A DNA stretch of 31,906 nucleotides from JALHOM01 sp964444225. GTDB taxonomy: Bacteria; Patescibacteriota; Saccharimonadia; Saccharimonadales; 2-12-FULL-41-12. A model generated the notes under the pieces. It was not told the origin of the DNA, did not search any database, and was given only the letters and a program-made list of their open reading frames with translations. Shown here piece by piece: positions 1 to 6,924 of the stretch. The position numbers and the translations under genes were made by a program. The stretch covers positions 1 through 31,906 of the forward strand of contig CAYUFM010000012.1 of assembly GCA_964444225.1 (NCBI GenBank), in the 5' to 3' direction. The stretch's first letter is position 1. Every line of letters starts with the position of its first letter.

Positions 1-711
1 GTTATAGTGTTGCTCGCCAGATTTGTCATAACGTGGCATGGTCGTCTGGGCAGCGTTTTTGATGATTTCTGGCGTGACTACACCACCACCCAACTCTAAT
101 GCTAGTTCTAAATTACCGAGCGCTACACGAGCATCACCATCTGCGATATTAACTAAAGTTTTGATTGACTCTGCCGGTAAAGTTTTAGCCGTAATAGCTT
201 CTTTTTTCATGACGGTTTTGATTAACTTAGTCATTTCTGTGTCACTAAGCTTTTCTAGTAACAAAACTCTGGACCGTGATAGAAGTGGCCCGATAACTTC
301 GAAACTAGGATTTTCGGTAGTAGCACCAATCAAAATAATCGTGCCATCTTCTACATAAGGCAAAAAAGCATCTTGTTGTGATTTAGAAAATCGATGGATT
401 TCGTCAACGAATAAAATAGTCCGCATACCCAAACGATTATTGATCTTGGCGTCTTCAATCACCCGCATGACATCAGCTTTGCCAGCATTTACTGCGCTAA
501 GTTCCTTAAACACGGCATCTAGTTCGGTAGCCAGTATCCTCGCCAAAGTAGTTTTACCAGACCCGGCCGGACCCCAAAAAATCAGACTCCGTGGTTTGCC
601 GGTTCTGATAATCTCACTCAGGATTTTGCCGTCACCAATCAAATGACTCTGCCCAACAACGTCTTTTAATTTATCAGGGCGCATTTTCTCCGCCAACGGC
701 ACATTACTCAT
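1..711 (-). CDS. rarA: Replication-associated recombination protein A (RarA/MgsA AAA+ ATPase), 3' part cut by window edge
   Basis: AAA+ ATPase of the RarA/MgsA/WRNIP1 family, which acts at stalled replication forks in the cytoplasm. I translated the minus strand from the ATG at 709-711; the frame stays open through 237 codons to base 1, so the C-terminal part lies outside the window. Visible motifs in order: N-terminal LAEKMRPDKLKDVVGQ, Walker A GPAGSGKTT, Walker B LFVDEIHRF, sensor-1 GATTENPSF, the arginine-finger region LLSRSRV, and DGDARVAL. The last residues YDKSGEQHYN are the usual lead into the RarA tetramerisation region. A TATAAT box lies 6 nt upstream of the ATG with no Shine-Dalgarno, suggesting a leaderless message. 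The motif set separates it from RuvB and DnaX. Identity is secure. Confidence 0.95.
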   Translation of the reverse strand, partial: MSNVPLAEKMRPDKLKDVVGQSHLIGDGKILSEIIRTGKPRSLIFWGPAGSGKTTLARILATELDAVFKELSAVNAGKADVMRVIEDAKINNRLGMRTILFVDEIHRFSKSQQDAFLPYVEDGTIILIGATTENPSFEVIGPLLSRSRVLLLEKLSDTEMTKLIKTVMKKEAITAKTLPAESIKTLVNIADGDARVALGNLELALELGGGVVTPEIIKNAAQTTMPRYDKSGEQHYN

Positions 712-717
712 AACTTT

Positions 718-723
718 ATTATA
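718..723 (-). promoter_or_regulatory. -10 box of rarA, 6 nt before the ATG
   Basis: Perfect TATAAT on the minus strand. The expected start of transcription falls on or next to the A of the rarA ATG. The -35 region (741-746, CCGACT) is weak. Confidence 0.6.
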
Positions 724-733
724 GCGCTAAATG

Positions 734-1921
734 CTAGATCAGTCGGGATATAGCGATTTCGTAAGCTGATTGCTTGAGCGACAAATCATGCTCGCGTGCA
801 TATTGAATCATATCTTGCGCTGCTTTAGACAAACTATCATCTAGTTTTTTGTTAACTTCGCGGGCTGTCCATGACTGGTTATTAATATTCTGTAGCCACT
901 CATAGTAGCTAACAATCACACCTCCGGCGTTAGCAACAATATCAGGGATTACCGGCACATTTCTGGCTTCAAGATTCTTATAAGCTGCAAAATCTACTGG
1001 GCCGTTAGCCAGTTCCAAAACATAATTTGCATGAACATCATCGGCATTTTGCCCGGTTATAGCATTTTCTAGAGCAGCACAGACCAAAACATCAACTTCT
1101 TCGCTCAAAATATCTTTTGCCTGACCGCTATAATCAGCCTGGGGCTCTAATTGGTCCATAACTTGACGCGAAAATTCTATACTAGAAAAGTCAAAACCAC
1201 CGGCGCTATAAAGCGTAATCCGGGAATTGGACACTGCAACAACATTAACCCCTAACTCCTGAGAAGCTAATTTAGCGAAATAAAAACCAACATTACCAAT
1301 CCCCTGGACTGCAACACTTAAATTTTTTGGGTCTAGCTTTTGAGATTTGATAAATTCACGCAGAACTATCATGCCACCACGGCCCGTGGCCTCTTCTCGG
1401 CCCTCGCTACCACCATTAGCAAGCGATTTACCAGTGAAACTACCTTTTGTCTTATCGCCTGTGTGGCTACTGTATTCGTCAACCATCCAGTCAATTATCT
1501 GCGAATTAGTATTTACATCCGGCGCCGGCACATCTATGTCAGGGCCGAGGTGCTGATGCAGAGCCTGAACATAAGCCCGTGCAACTTTTTCTAGATGAAC
1601 GTCATCGTGATTTTTCGGGTCAATAACGACACCGCCCTTACCACCACCCATTGGGATATCAACTACCGAAGTTTTGAGCGTCATCAAGGTAGCTAAAGCT
1701 TGAACTTCGTCGAAATCAACTGCATGATGGAACCTAATTCCACCTTTATATGGACCGCGTTTGTTATTGTGCTGAACCCTATAAGCATCATATTTTTTGC
1801 CATCAACATCAAGCACAACCTCATGGTTATGATCAGGTTTTAGCAAATCATTGATTTCTTTTTGGCTCAAACCTAGCCGTTTAGCGGCGAGATTAATCAT
1901 CTTGATAGCAGACTCTAACAT
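734..1921 (-). CDS. gdhA: Glu/Leu/Phe/Val dehydrogenase, probably glutamate dehydrogenase
   Basis: Catalyses reversible oxidative deamination of glutamate to 2-oxoglutarate and ammonia with NAD(P). At 395 aa it is slightly shorter than the usual 410-450. The N-terminal substrate domain has the GPYKGGIRF stretch (residues 56-64), the conserved MTLK lysine (K83), the catalytic lysine in PMGGGKGG (K95) and the PAPD aspartate (D135). The Rossmann domain follows with GIGNVG at 207-212. The C-terminal NAGGVIVSYYEW segment is typical of the family. Cofactor preference cannot be read with confidence. Start: ATG at 1921, preceded by TATAAT 8 nt upstream and no Shine-Dalgarno. It is transcribed divergently from the CNNM gene with overlapping promoters. 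A leucine or phenylalanine dehydrogenase is possible but less likely on motif detail. Confidence 0.9.
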   Translation of the reverse strand: MLESAIKMINLAAKRLGLSQKEINDLLKPDHNHEVVLDVDGKKYDAYRVQHNNKRGPYKGGIRFHHAVDFDEVQALATLMTLKTSVVDIPMGGGKGGVVIDPKNHDDVHLEKVARAYVQALHQHLGPDIDVPAPDVNTNSQIIDWMVDEYSSHTGDKTKGSFTGKSLANGGSEGREEATGRGGMIVLREFIKSQKLDPKNLSVAVQGIGNVGFYFAKLASQELGVNVVAVSNSRITLYSAGGFDFSSIEFSRQVMDQLEPQADYSGQAKDILSEEVDVLVCAALENAITGQNADDVHANYVLELANGPVDFAAYKNLEARNVPVIPDIVANAGGVIVSYYEWLQNINNQSWTAREVNKKLDDSLSKAAQDMIQYAREHDLSLKQSAYEIAISRLI

Positions 1922-1929
1922 ACACTACT

Positions 1930-1944
1930 ATTATACGCTATAAT
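1930..1944. promoter_or_regulatory. Divergent back-to-back -10 boxes for gdhA and the CNNM gene
   Basis: TATAAT on the minus strand (1930-1935) serves gdhA, and TATAAT on the plus strand (1939-1944) serves the gene starting at 1954. The 32-bp gap between the two start codons leaves both transcripts with essentially no leader, and the two polymerases would compete for the same DNA. Confidence 0.6.
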
Positions 1945-1953
1945 AAAAGGCAG

Positions 1954-2934
1954 ATGTCGGGTGAAGTATTAACAATCACAATTTTAGTTTTTATTATTAT
2001 GTCTGCAATTTGTTCAGGGCTTAATATTGCTCTGATGTCGCTCAACCTCCAAGAACTAAACCGCAAGCGCAAACTAGGTGATAAAAAAGCCAAAAAAGTC
2101 TACGGTTTCCGTAAAAATGCTCACCTAACTCTAGCAAGTATCTTAATTTCCAATGTCGGGTTTAACTCTGCTGTGGCTATTCTCATGGGCAACAAGTTTA
2201 ATGGTCTGATCGCCGCCGCAATCACAACCTTACTGCTAGTTGTATTTAGCGAACTTCTGCCACAAGCAATCTTTACTCGTGATGCATTAAATTTCATGTA
2301 TAGATTCGCACCACTGATTAGAGTGATGGTTTTTGTGACTTATCCGGTTTCTAAACCTTTGCAAATTATCCTAGACAAAGGTTTTGGGCCAGAAGCAAAA
2401 TCTCTGCATTCCCGTGATGAATTAGGCCTATTAATCGACGATCATATCGATGCACCGGGAAGCGAACTTGACGAGGACGAAGTAGAAATAATCAGAGGAG
2501 CTCTGCAGCTTAGCGAAAAACAAGTTATCGACATCATGACACCGATAGAACAAGTATTTTGGATTCACCAAACAGCCGACATAGACGGGTTAATGATCGA
2601 CAAAATCAAAGAAGCTGGGTTTAGCCGTATACCGATTTTCAACAAGGCGCTCACGGATTGCTACGGCGTTTTGCTGATGAAAGAATTAGTCGACATAGAT
2701 TTTGATGAAGAAGTCATAAAACTAAGCGATTTCAAACTCCACAACACAAAAACCATAGGCACTAAAACCGCTCTAGACACAATGTTCAGGCATTTTATAG
2801 CCGCCAGAACTCACCTAATGCCAGTTTCAGCCTCAGGCAAAATCGTCGGCATTGTCACGATCGAAGATTTAATCGAAGAAATAATCGGCCACGAAATAAT
2901 CGACGAATCCGACCATACCCTCCACCGAATCTAA
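1954..2934 (+). CDS. CNNM-domain/CBS-pair membrane protein (HlyC/CorC-like family)
   Basis: Membrane protein of the CNNM (DUF21) plus CBS-pair family, related to Mg2+/Co2+ efflux factors such as CorC and MpfA; transport itself is inferred from family. The N-terminal roughly 140 residues hold hydrophobic helices, beginning with the first 28 residues and including a stretch near residues 85-110 (LIAAAITTLLLVVFSELLP, the family's SELLPQ-type motif). The ELDEDEVEIIRGALQLSEKQ linker leads into two CBS repeats (about 185-320), with IMTPIEQVFWI, GFSRIPIF and the final GKIVGIVTIEDLIEEIIG. At 326 aa it stops after the CBS pair, so the C-terminal CorC_HlyC domain of longer relatives is missing. The stop overlaps the convergent LOG gene stop by 3 nt. 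Confidence 0.88.
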   Translation: MSGEVLTITILVFIIMSAICSGLNIALMSLNLQELNRKRKLGDKKAKKVYGFRKNAHLTLASILISNVGFNSAVAILMGNKFNGLIAAAITTLLLVVFSELLPQAIFTRDALNFMYRFAPLIRVMVFVTYPVSKPLQIILDKGFGPEAKSLHSRDELGLLIDDHIDAPGSELDEDEVEIIRGALQLSEKQVIDIMTPIEQVFWIHQTADIDGLMIDKIKEAGFSRIPIFNKALTDCYGVLLMKELVDIDFDEEVIKLSDFKLHNTKTIGTKTALDTMFRHFIAARTHLMPVSASGKIVGIVTIEDLIEEIIGHEIIDESDHTLHRI

Positions 2935-3512
2935 TCTATAAACTTATCTGCTAAATCAGTCTTCTTGTAATTTTCAAAATACCTAGCTATTTCATCCAAA
3001 TCTTCGCTTATTAAAACAACCTGGTCTAAATTTATTTTTGTAAAGCCTTTAGACTTTAGCTCATTTAGGAAATTAATAAATTTATCATAAAAACCATTAT
3101 AGTTATAGATTGCTATTGGTTTGTCATTTAATTTATTGATTTTCGACGAAGCTATTGATATAAATTCATCTAGCGTTCCCCAACCACCAGGCAAAACCAA
3201 AACACCATCAGAGAGCGAAAAAATCTTTTGCTTTCTATGGTCCATGTCATCTTCAGTATAGGCGTTGTCCAATCCAGAAAAAGCTACGTAGCCTTTAGTT
3301 ACGTCCATAAGGTCTTTTGACATTACTCCGGTTAGATTTTTGCCACCAGCTTTTTTATAGGATTTTGCGAGCTCAGACATCATCCCGTAGTCTGTGCCAC
3401 CATAAACAATTCCAAAACCATAATTAGCTAAATATTCTGCAGCTTTTTGAGTAAGTTCAATATATTCTTCGCCAACTTGCGTCGAAGAAGTTAAAGTTAT
3501 AGCTATATTCAT
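2931..3512 (-). CDS. LOG family protein (cytokinin riboside 5'-monophosphate phosphoribohydrolase type, TIGR00730)
   Basis: Rossmann-like nucleotide-binding protein of the Lysine decarboxylase-like/LOG family, whose characterised members release the base from nucleoside 5'-monophosphates. Its bacterial substrate here is unknown. Seen: IVYGGTDYGMM (residues 36-45), the M-x-x-RK element (MDHRKQ, 90-95) and the signature PGGWGTLDE at 108-116, which supplies the catalytic glutamate. Length 193 aa is normal. The ATG overlaps the stop of the upstream superoxide dismutase gene in an ATGA, so translation is probably coupled. The 3' end overlaps the convergent CNNM gene in CTAA. No promoter of its own is visible. 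The family call is firm; the physiological role is inference. Confidence 0.88.
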   Translation of the reverse strand: MNIAITLTSSTQVGEEYIELTQKAAEYLANYGFGIVYGGTDYGMMSELAKSYKKAGGKNLTGVMSKDLMDVTKGYVAFSGLDNAYTEDDMDHRKQKIFSLSDGVLVLPGGWGTLDEFISIASSKINKLNDKPIAIYNYNGFYDKFINFLNELKSKGFTKINLDQVVLISEDLDEIARYFENYKKTDLADKFID

Positions 3513-3946
3513 AAATTATTATTTACAAAATCCCAGTCNNNNNNNNNNNNNNNNNNNNNNNNNNNNNNNNNNNNNNNNNNNNNNNNNNNNNNNNNNNNNN
3601 NNNNNNNNNNNNNNNNNNNNNNNNNNNNNNNNNNNNNNTTTATCATATCTAAAATCTTACCACCGGCTTGTGAGCCGCCAGGCTTCATAACTCGCCAAAA
3701 CATACTGTGATTCCAGTGTCCACCACCGTTATTTCGGACTAAAGTTCTTTTGTCTTCGGCTACAGAGTCCAAATCAGACAAAATATCGGTCAGGTCCTTA
3801 TTGGACAAATCTTGGCCTTCAAATGCCCCATTTAGCTTATCCAAATAAGCCTGATGGTGCTTGGAATAGTGCAGTTCCATCGTCTGAGCATCAATATAAG
3901 GCTCTAAATCGCCATATCCATAACCAAGCTCTACTAAAGTAAACAT
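3509..3946 (-). CDS. Fe/Mn superoxide dismutase, interrupted by an assembly gap
   Basis: Superoxide dismutase of the Fe/Mn family, converting superoxide to peroxide and oxygen in the cytoplasm. The first ~102 residues are present: first metal ligand in the LHYSKHHQAYLDKL region and second in GGHWNHSMFW. A run of 100 N follows, and only the final nine residues (DWDFVNNNL) are seen before the stop. Against a normal ~195-200 aa enzyme, about 85-90 residues are missing, including the D-x-W-E-H ligand pair. The true gap is therefore probably near 250-270 bp and the N run a placeholder. Start chosen at the ATG at 3946 (MFTLVELGYGYGDL); an in-frame upstream ATG at 3982 adds residues unlike the family. 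TATAAT lies 6 nt upstream. Metal type cannot be judged. Confidence 0.88.
   Translation of the reverse strand: MFTLVELGYGYGDLEPYIDAQTMELHYSKHHQAYLDKLNGAFEGQDLSNKDLTDILSDLDSVAEDKRTLVRNNGGGHWNHSMFWRVMKPGGSQAGGKILDMIXXXXXXXXXXXXXXXXXXXXXXXXXXXXXXXXXXDWDFVNNNL
3539..3638. other. Scaffold gap of exactly 100 N
   Basis: One hundred unknown bases, the conventional length for a gap of undetermined size. It falls inside the superoxide dismutase gene, and both flanks carry recognisable pieces of the same protein, so the join is credible. Confidence 0.99.
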
Positions 3947-3952
3947 ACTTCT

Positions 3953-3958
3953 ATTATA
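3953..3958 (-). promoter_or_regulatory. -10 box of the superoxide dismutase-LOG pair
   Basis: TATAAT 6 nt before the ATG at 3946. A TTGTGG hexamer 18 bp further upstream could be the -35. The implied transcript has no leader. Confidence 0.55.
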
Positions 3959-4005
3959 CACCCAACCGCAACACCCCCACAAAACCCCAAACTTTTTAGT
4001 AAAAT

Positions 4006-4710
4006 TTAACTCTTATAAAAATCTTCTGGATCTTCTGTGTGGATAACATTCATCTGGAAACTATTTTGAAAAATCTTTGGTCTATTAACACCCTCAGGAA
4101 CAAGCATTAATATCTTATCATGTCTTTTATCGTGAGCGCTAAAATCTTGAGTGATAGTTGTGTCTATGAAAAATAAATACTCGTATATCCAGCTTAGGTA
4201 GTCAAAATCTTTCCTCTGTTTAGACAAGTTTTTAATAGTAATAGTTTTATCACCTGCATATAATCTATTTCTAAGTTCGAGTACGGATAACGGCTCGTCA
4301 TGACTATAAGCCATGACCGCATGTTGCACGTCCACCATAACCCACTTCATAAAATCATTTGACCAAAACTCTACAACTACGTGACCAGCACCATATTCTC
4401 TAGTCTCAACATCTTCGGTCTTAAGTCCAATAATTCTACTTTTTACGCCAAATGCTCTCAGCAGTGCAGAAGCCAAAGCCGAAAATTCAACACATCGCAT
4501 TTGCTTACCTGACAAAACATCTAAATATATACTGACCGGATCATTTTTTTCAAAATAACCGTCACTATTATGACCCGACAAATCATGAACGTACTTGATG
4601 ATAGCTTCAATACTTTCAAATTCATTTTTTACGTCAAAATCTAAATTAGATCTATTTTTTAACTCAAGTAAGTTCTTTGTGTCTTCAGAAGAAATAGTAT
4701 AATCAACCAT
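4006..4710 (-). CDS. Transglutaminase-like superfamily protein
   Basis: A 234-aa cytosolic protein with the papain-like transglutaminase fold as judged by motif order. The cysteine is in QMRCVEFSALASALL (C73), the histidine in YGAGHVVVEFW (H110) and the aspartate in WVMVDVQH (D127), in the usual Cys-His-Asp order and spacing. No signal peptide or membrane helix is seen. Family members are proteases, transglutaminases or peptide:N-glycanase-like enzymes; the substrate here is unknown. The start is the ATG at 4710, one base after the trmD stop (TAAAATG). An in-frame upstream ATG at 4767 would overlap trmD by 56 nt and is less likely. Coupling to trmD implies co-expression but not a shared pathway. 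Confidence 0.72.
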   Translation of the reverse strand: MVDYTISSEDTKNLLELKNRSNLDFDVKNEFESIEAIIKYVHDLSGHNSDGYFEKNDPVSIYLDVLSGKQMRCVEFSALASALLRAFGVKSRIIGLKTEDVETREYGAGHVVVEFWSNDFMKWVMVDVQHAVMAYSHDEPLSVLELRNRLYAGDKTITIKNLSKQRKDFDYLSWIYEYLFFIDTTITQDFSAHDKRHDKILMLVPEGVNRPKIFQNSFQMNVIHTEDPEDFYKS

Positions 4711-4711
4711 T

Positions 4712-5359
4712 TTAAATCTTTTGGGAGTTTTCAGCTCGCCACTTCTCAATCTCGGCATGATTACCACTCAGCAAAACTTCTGGTACTTTCATGCCTTTAA
4801 AATCTTCTGGCCTTGTATAGTGTGGGTGCTCCAAAACTCCCCCTACACTGAAGCTCTCTGCCTCGGCACTAGTTTCGCCACCTAACACTCCAGGGATTAG
4901 GCGAACAACACTGTCTATTAGCACCATACCAGCTAGTTCTCCGCCAGTAATAATATAGTCTCCAATAGATATTTGCCGGTCGACCAGGCTCATTACGCGC
5001 TCATCAACACCTTCATAGCGCCCACATATGATAATCATACCTTTATTTTCATCAGCGATACTTCGGGACATCGACTGCTTTAGCTGTTGGCCTTTTGGAC
5101 CCATGAAGTACACTAAAGCGTCAGGATCTTGTTTTTTTGCAAACTCCACAGCTTCAAAAATTGGCTCTGGCTTTAACAACATACCATCGCCACCGCCATA
5201 AGGCACATCATCGACTTGCTTACGAGGGCCAATGCCAAAATCACGGAGATTTATATAATCATAGCTGACCACACCCAGCTCTCTGGCCTTCCAAAGCATA
5301 CTCGACTCTAAAACCGGCGCGAACATCTCTGGAAAAATACTAATAATTTGAACTCTCAT
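4712..5359 (-). CDS. trmD: tRNA (guanine-N1-)-methyltransferase TrmD
   Basis: SPOUT-class enzyme that makes m1G37 next to the anticodon, using S-adenosylmethionine, and prevents +1 frameshifting. The N-terminus MRVQIISIFPEMF is typical. PYGGGDGMLLKPEP, FMGPKGQQL, the knot elements ICGRYEGVDERV and SIGDYIITGGELAGMVLIDSV, and the late SFSVGGVLEHPHYTRP and VPEVLLSGNHAEIEKWR segments are all present. At 215 aa it is shorter than the ~245-255 of model bacteria: the C-terminal helical domain ends soon after EIEKWR. It heads a two-gene unit with the transglutaminase-like gene. In many bacteria trmD sits with rpsP, but here rpsP is 1.6 kb away in a separate unit. A TTGACT-N17-TACTCT promoter places the start of transcription within a few bases of the ATG. 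Confidence 0.97.
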   Translation of the reverse strand: MRVQIISIFPEMFAPVLESSMLWKARELGVVSYDYINLRDFGIGPRKQVDDVPYGGGDGMLLKPEPIFEAVEFAKKQDPDALVYFMGPKGQQLKQSMSRSIADENKGMIIICGRYEGVDERVMSLVDRQISIGDYIITGGELAGMVLIDSVVRLIPGVLGGETSAEAESFSVGGVLEHPHYTRPEDFKGMKVPEVLLSGNHAEIEKWRAENSQKI

Positions 5360-5368
5360 CTTGTAAAT

Positions 5369-5397
5369 AGAGTAGTGTGTTGAGGATAGAGAGTCAA
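5369..5397 (-). promoter_or_regulatory. trmD promoter
   Basis: TTGACT (5392-5397), 17-bp spacer, TACTCT (5369-5374), then 9 nt to the ATG. No Shine-Dalgarno precedes the ATG. Confidence 0.6.
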
Positions 5398-5431
5398 GAA
5401 AGGTGTACTTTGTTAATTATCGAGTAGCCAT

Positions 5432-6088
5432 TTAGTTGCATTTTCCTGCTAATCTAGCAAGTCTTAAAAATTCTGCGGTTTCATGAATTTGTCTTTCGGC
5501 CTCTTTGGCTCGATTGCGAGCTGCGTTAATCATGGATTTTTCGCGCCAAGTTATCCTTAGCAGGGAGTTTACTGCATCTTCCTCACTTTTTTCGATGACA
5601 GACATAACTCCCTTTTTTTCAGCTTTTGATAACTCCCTTCTGATATCAGTACTACCAAAAACATCCACTAAACCTACCCTGCCAAAATCTACACTTAATG
5701 TTCTCTGGATTCCTTTACCTGACTCGGTATATACAGCCCTTTTTTCGCAACCATATTTGTTGAAACCATAAATTACGAATTCGGCATTTGGTTTTTCGGC
5801 AAGTTGCCTTTGGTAAATTTCAAACGGATCAAACCGATTCTCGTCCGGTGGTTCCTCGAACTGCTCTGGCTTAAAAGCATACTGAACACCGCAAGACCCA
5901 ACCATCATGAAGTGTGACAACCAGTTTGGTCCATAACTTTTTTCTCCGTCTTTCCCTAATCGGTAATCGAAGCGCCGCCGTATTCCACCTTGATTTGAGC
6001 TAAAGGGACTTGTTGCGTGATTTTGATCACCCAAAAGTTCAACTTTGACTCTGATGGATTCTTGAAATTCTGTCAATCTTCTATCCAT
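5432..6088 (-). CDS. Hypothetical protein, 218 aa
   Basis: I do not recognise this protein. It is soluble, with no signal peptide or membrane helix, and has charged and aromatic residues throughout. A central YGFNKYGCEKRAVYTESGK segment and the SVDFGRVGLVDVFGSTDIRRELSKAEK stretch look like a mixed alpha/beta domain. The last 50 residues (from about 168) are rich in Arg, Ala and Glu and probably form a long helix or coiled coil. The ATG at 6088 lacks a good Shine-Dalgarno: the nearest AAGGA is about 15 nt upstream. A strong hairpin lies 43 nt before the start, so the gene is either expressed through it (attenuation) or from a promoter I cannot see. The frame is uninterrupted and codon use resembles its neighbours, so it is probably a real gene. 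Confidence 0.65.
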   Translation of the reverse strand: MDRRLTEFQESIRVKVELLGDQNHATSPFSSNQGGIRRRFDYRLGKDGEKSYGPNWLSHFMMVGSCGVQYAFKPEQFEEPPDENRFDPFEIYQRQLAEKPNAEFVIYGFNKYGCEKRAVYTESGKGIQRTLSVDFGRVGLVDVFGSTDIRRELSKAEKKGVMSVIEKSEEDAVNSLLRITWREKSMINAARNRAKEAERQIHETAEFLRLARLAGKCN

Positions 6089-6126
6089 ACCAGGTATATT
6101 ACATCCTTTGTAATTAATTTTAAACT

Positions 6127-6237
6127 TAAATAAATAGACCCCTTACGTAAGATGGGGTCTATTTATCACATAAAGCTCCCAACCGCTTGGTTGGCTCGCA
6201 TGAGCTAATTTTTATTTTTTGGTCTCTGTTAAAGACT
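6127..6237 (-). ncRNA. Candidate small RNA or regulatory leader upstream of the 218-aa gene
   Basis: A promoter TTGCGT-N17-TAGAAT (6244-6272) would start a minus-strand transcript near 6237. It contains a small hairpin (GTCT/AGAC) and an A/U-rich linker. Next comes a second hairpin with CCAACC-AAGC-GGTTGG at its tip and AGCTC/GAGCT at its base. It ends in a 12-bp perfect hairpin (6131-6142 with 6154-6165) followed by a U-rich tract. The arrangement fits either a ~110-nt independent RNA or a leader with an attenuator for the gene starting at 6088. I cannot match it to a known riboswitch class by eye. Confidence 0.4.
6131..6165 (-). terminator. 12-bp hairpin with U-rich tail
   Basis: Stem of 12 perfect pairs (TAAATAGACCCC with its complement) around an 11-nt loop that itself contains the palindrome TTACGTAA. 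On the minus strand it is followed by TTTATTTAAG, so intrinsic termination is likely but the T tract is imperfect. Confidence 0.6.
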
Positions 6238-6243
6238 ACCTAG

Positions 6244-6272
6244 ATTCTATCAAGTACTGTGGTTTTACGCAA
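6244..6272 (-). promoter_or_regulatory. Sigma70-type promoter in the 6.1-6.4 kb spacer
   Basis: TTGCGT (6267-6272), 17-bp spacer, TAGAAT (6244-6249). There is no start codon at the expected leaderless position, which favours an RNA or leader product. Confidence 0.5.
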
Positions 6273-6401
6273 GCATAAAACTTACAGATTCGAGTGTAGA
6301 TTGAGATGAAAAGCCCGAACCGTAAGCGAATCGTACTATAAGGTACGATGAGCACAGATCGAAGTTTTCGCTCAAGACGTGCTAAAGATAATGGTTGATC
6401 A
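6250..6401. other. Gene-free structured spacer downstream of khpA
   Basis: About 150 bp without a credible gene on either strand. It holds the hairpin TCGTAC-N6-GTACGA (6329-6350 region), AGCAC/GTGCT arms enclosing a CGAA/TTCG mini-hairpin (about 6351-6384), and an AAGCGAA element that can pair with TTCGCT, partly exclusive of the mini-hairpin. It could be the khpA 3' UTR or an unassigned RNA. I saw no tmRNA, SRP or RNase P signature. Confidence 0.4.
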
Positions 6402-6878
6402 CTAAATGTCGAGGTCGTCTAGGTCGGAAAGTTCTTTCCTGGCCTTGGCTACTGCGTCACTAGTTTCATCTACTTCTGGAACTTCTACGTCCAGGTCTTT
6501 CTCGGCTTCTTCCGCGACTATAGGCTGGTCGTCACTAGAGTTAGTGCTACCCGCGTTGTCAGTATCATCACCACCCCAAGATCCACCACTTCTACCATCA
6601 CCGTCATTTTGACGACGATCAGATCCTACACCATTGTCTACAATCTTTAGATTGTAACGTGCATCGTTTTTGGTCCCTAGTGCTCTTAGTAATGTTCTGA
6701 CGCTTTGCGCTGTTGCACCACGCTTACCAATCACACGACCCAAATCTTCTGGATCAACTGTAAGTTCAATCAAAACACCTTTTTCGTCAATTCGGCGTTC
6801 TACCTTTACTTCTTCAGGCTTAGTTACTAGAGATTTTATAACATACTCAACAAACTGTTGGTCTATACTGTTGCTCAC
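6402..6878 (-). CDS. khpA: KH-domain RNA-binding protein (KhpA/YlqC type) with acidic C-terminal tail
   Basis: Small type-II KH-domain protein that binds RNA; relatives (KhpA) pair with KhpB/EloR or Jag in Firmicutes. The KH core occupies residues 1-80, with the GxxG loop in GRVIGKRG (G51-KR-G54) and the LRALGTKNDARYNLKIVD end. Ordinary members are ~75-80 aa, but this one is 158 aa. Residues 81-158 form a low-complexity tail rich in Gly, Asp, Ser and Glu, ending SDLDDLDI. The start is a GTG at 6876-6878 with a Shine-Dalgarno (GGAG, 6889-6892) 10 nt upstream; the N-terminus MSNSIDQQFVEYVIKSLV then aligns with the family. It lies downstream of rpsP, as is common, but an intrinsic terminator separates them, so it depends on readthrough or a weak internal promoter. 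Confidence 0.92.
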   Translation of the reverse strand: MSNSIDQQFVEYVIKSLVTKPEEVKVERRIDEKGVLIELTVDPEDLGRVIGKRGATAQSVRTLLRALGTKNDARYNLKIVDNGVGSDRRQNDGDGRSGGSWGGDDTDNAGSTNSSDDQPIVAEEAEKDLDVEVPEVDETSDAVAKARKELSDLDDLDI

Positions 6879-6924
6879 TTTTAGGATACTCCTTTTTCGG
6901 TAATGTTAATATGCTTATTGTAAC

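Noticed and set aside
38..646. Plus-strand open frames across rarA
   Set aside because: They are antisense shadows. The minus strand encodes complete RarA motifs in one continuous frame.
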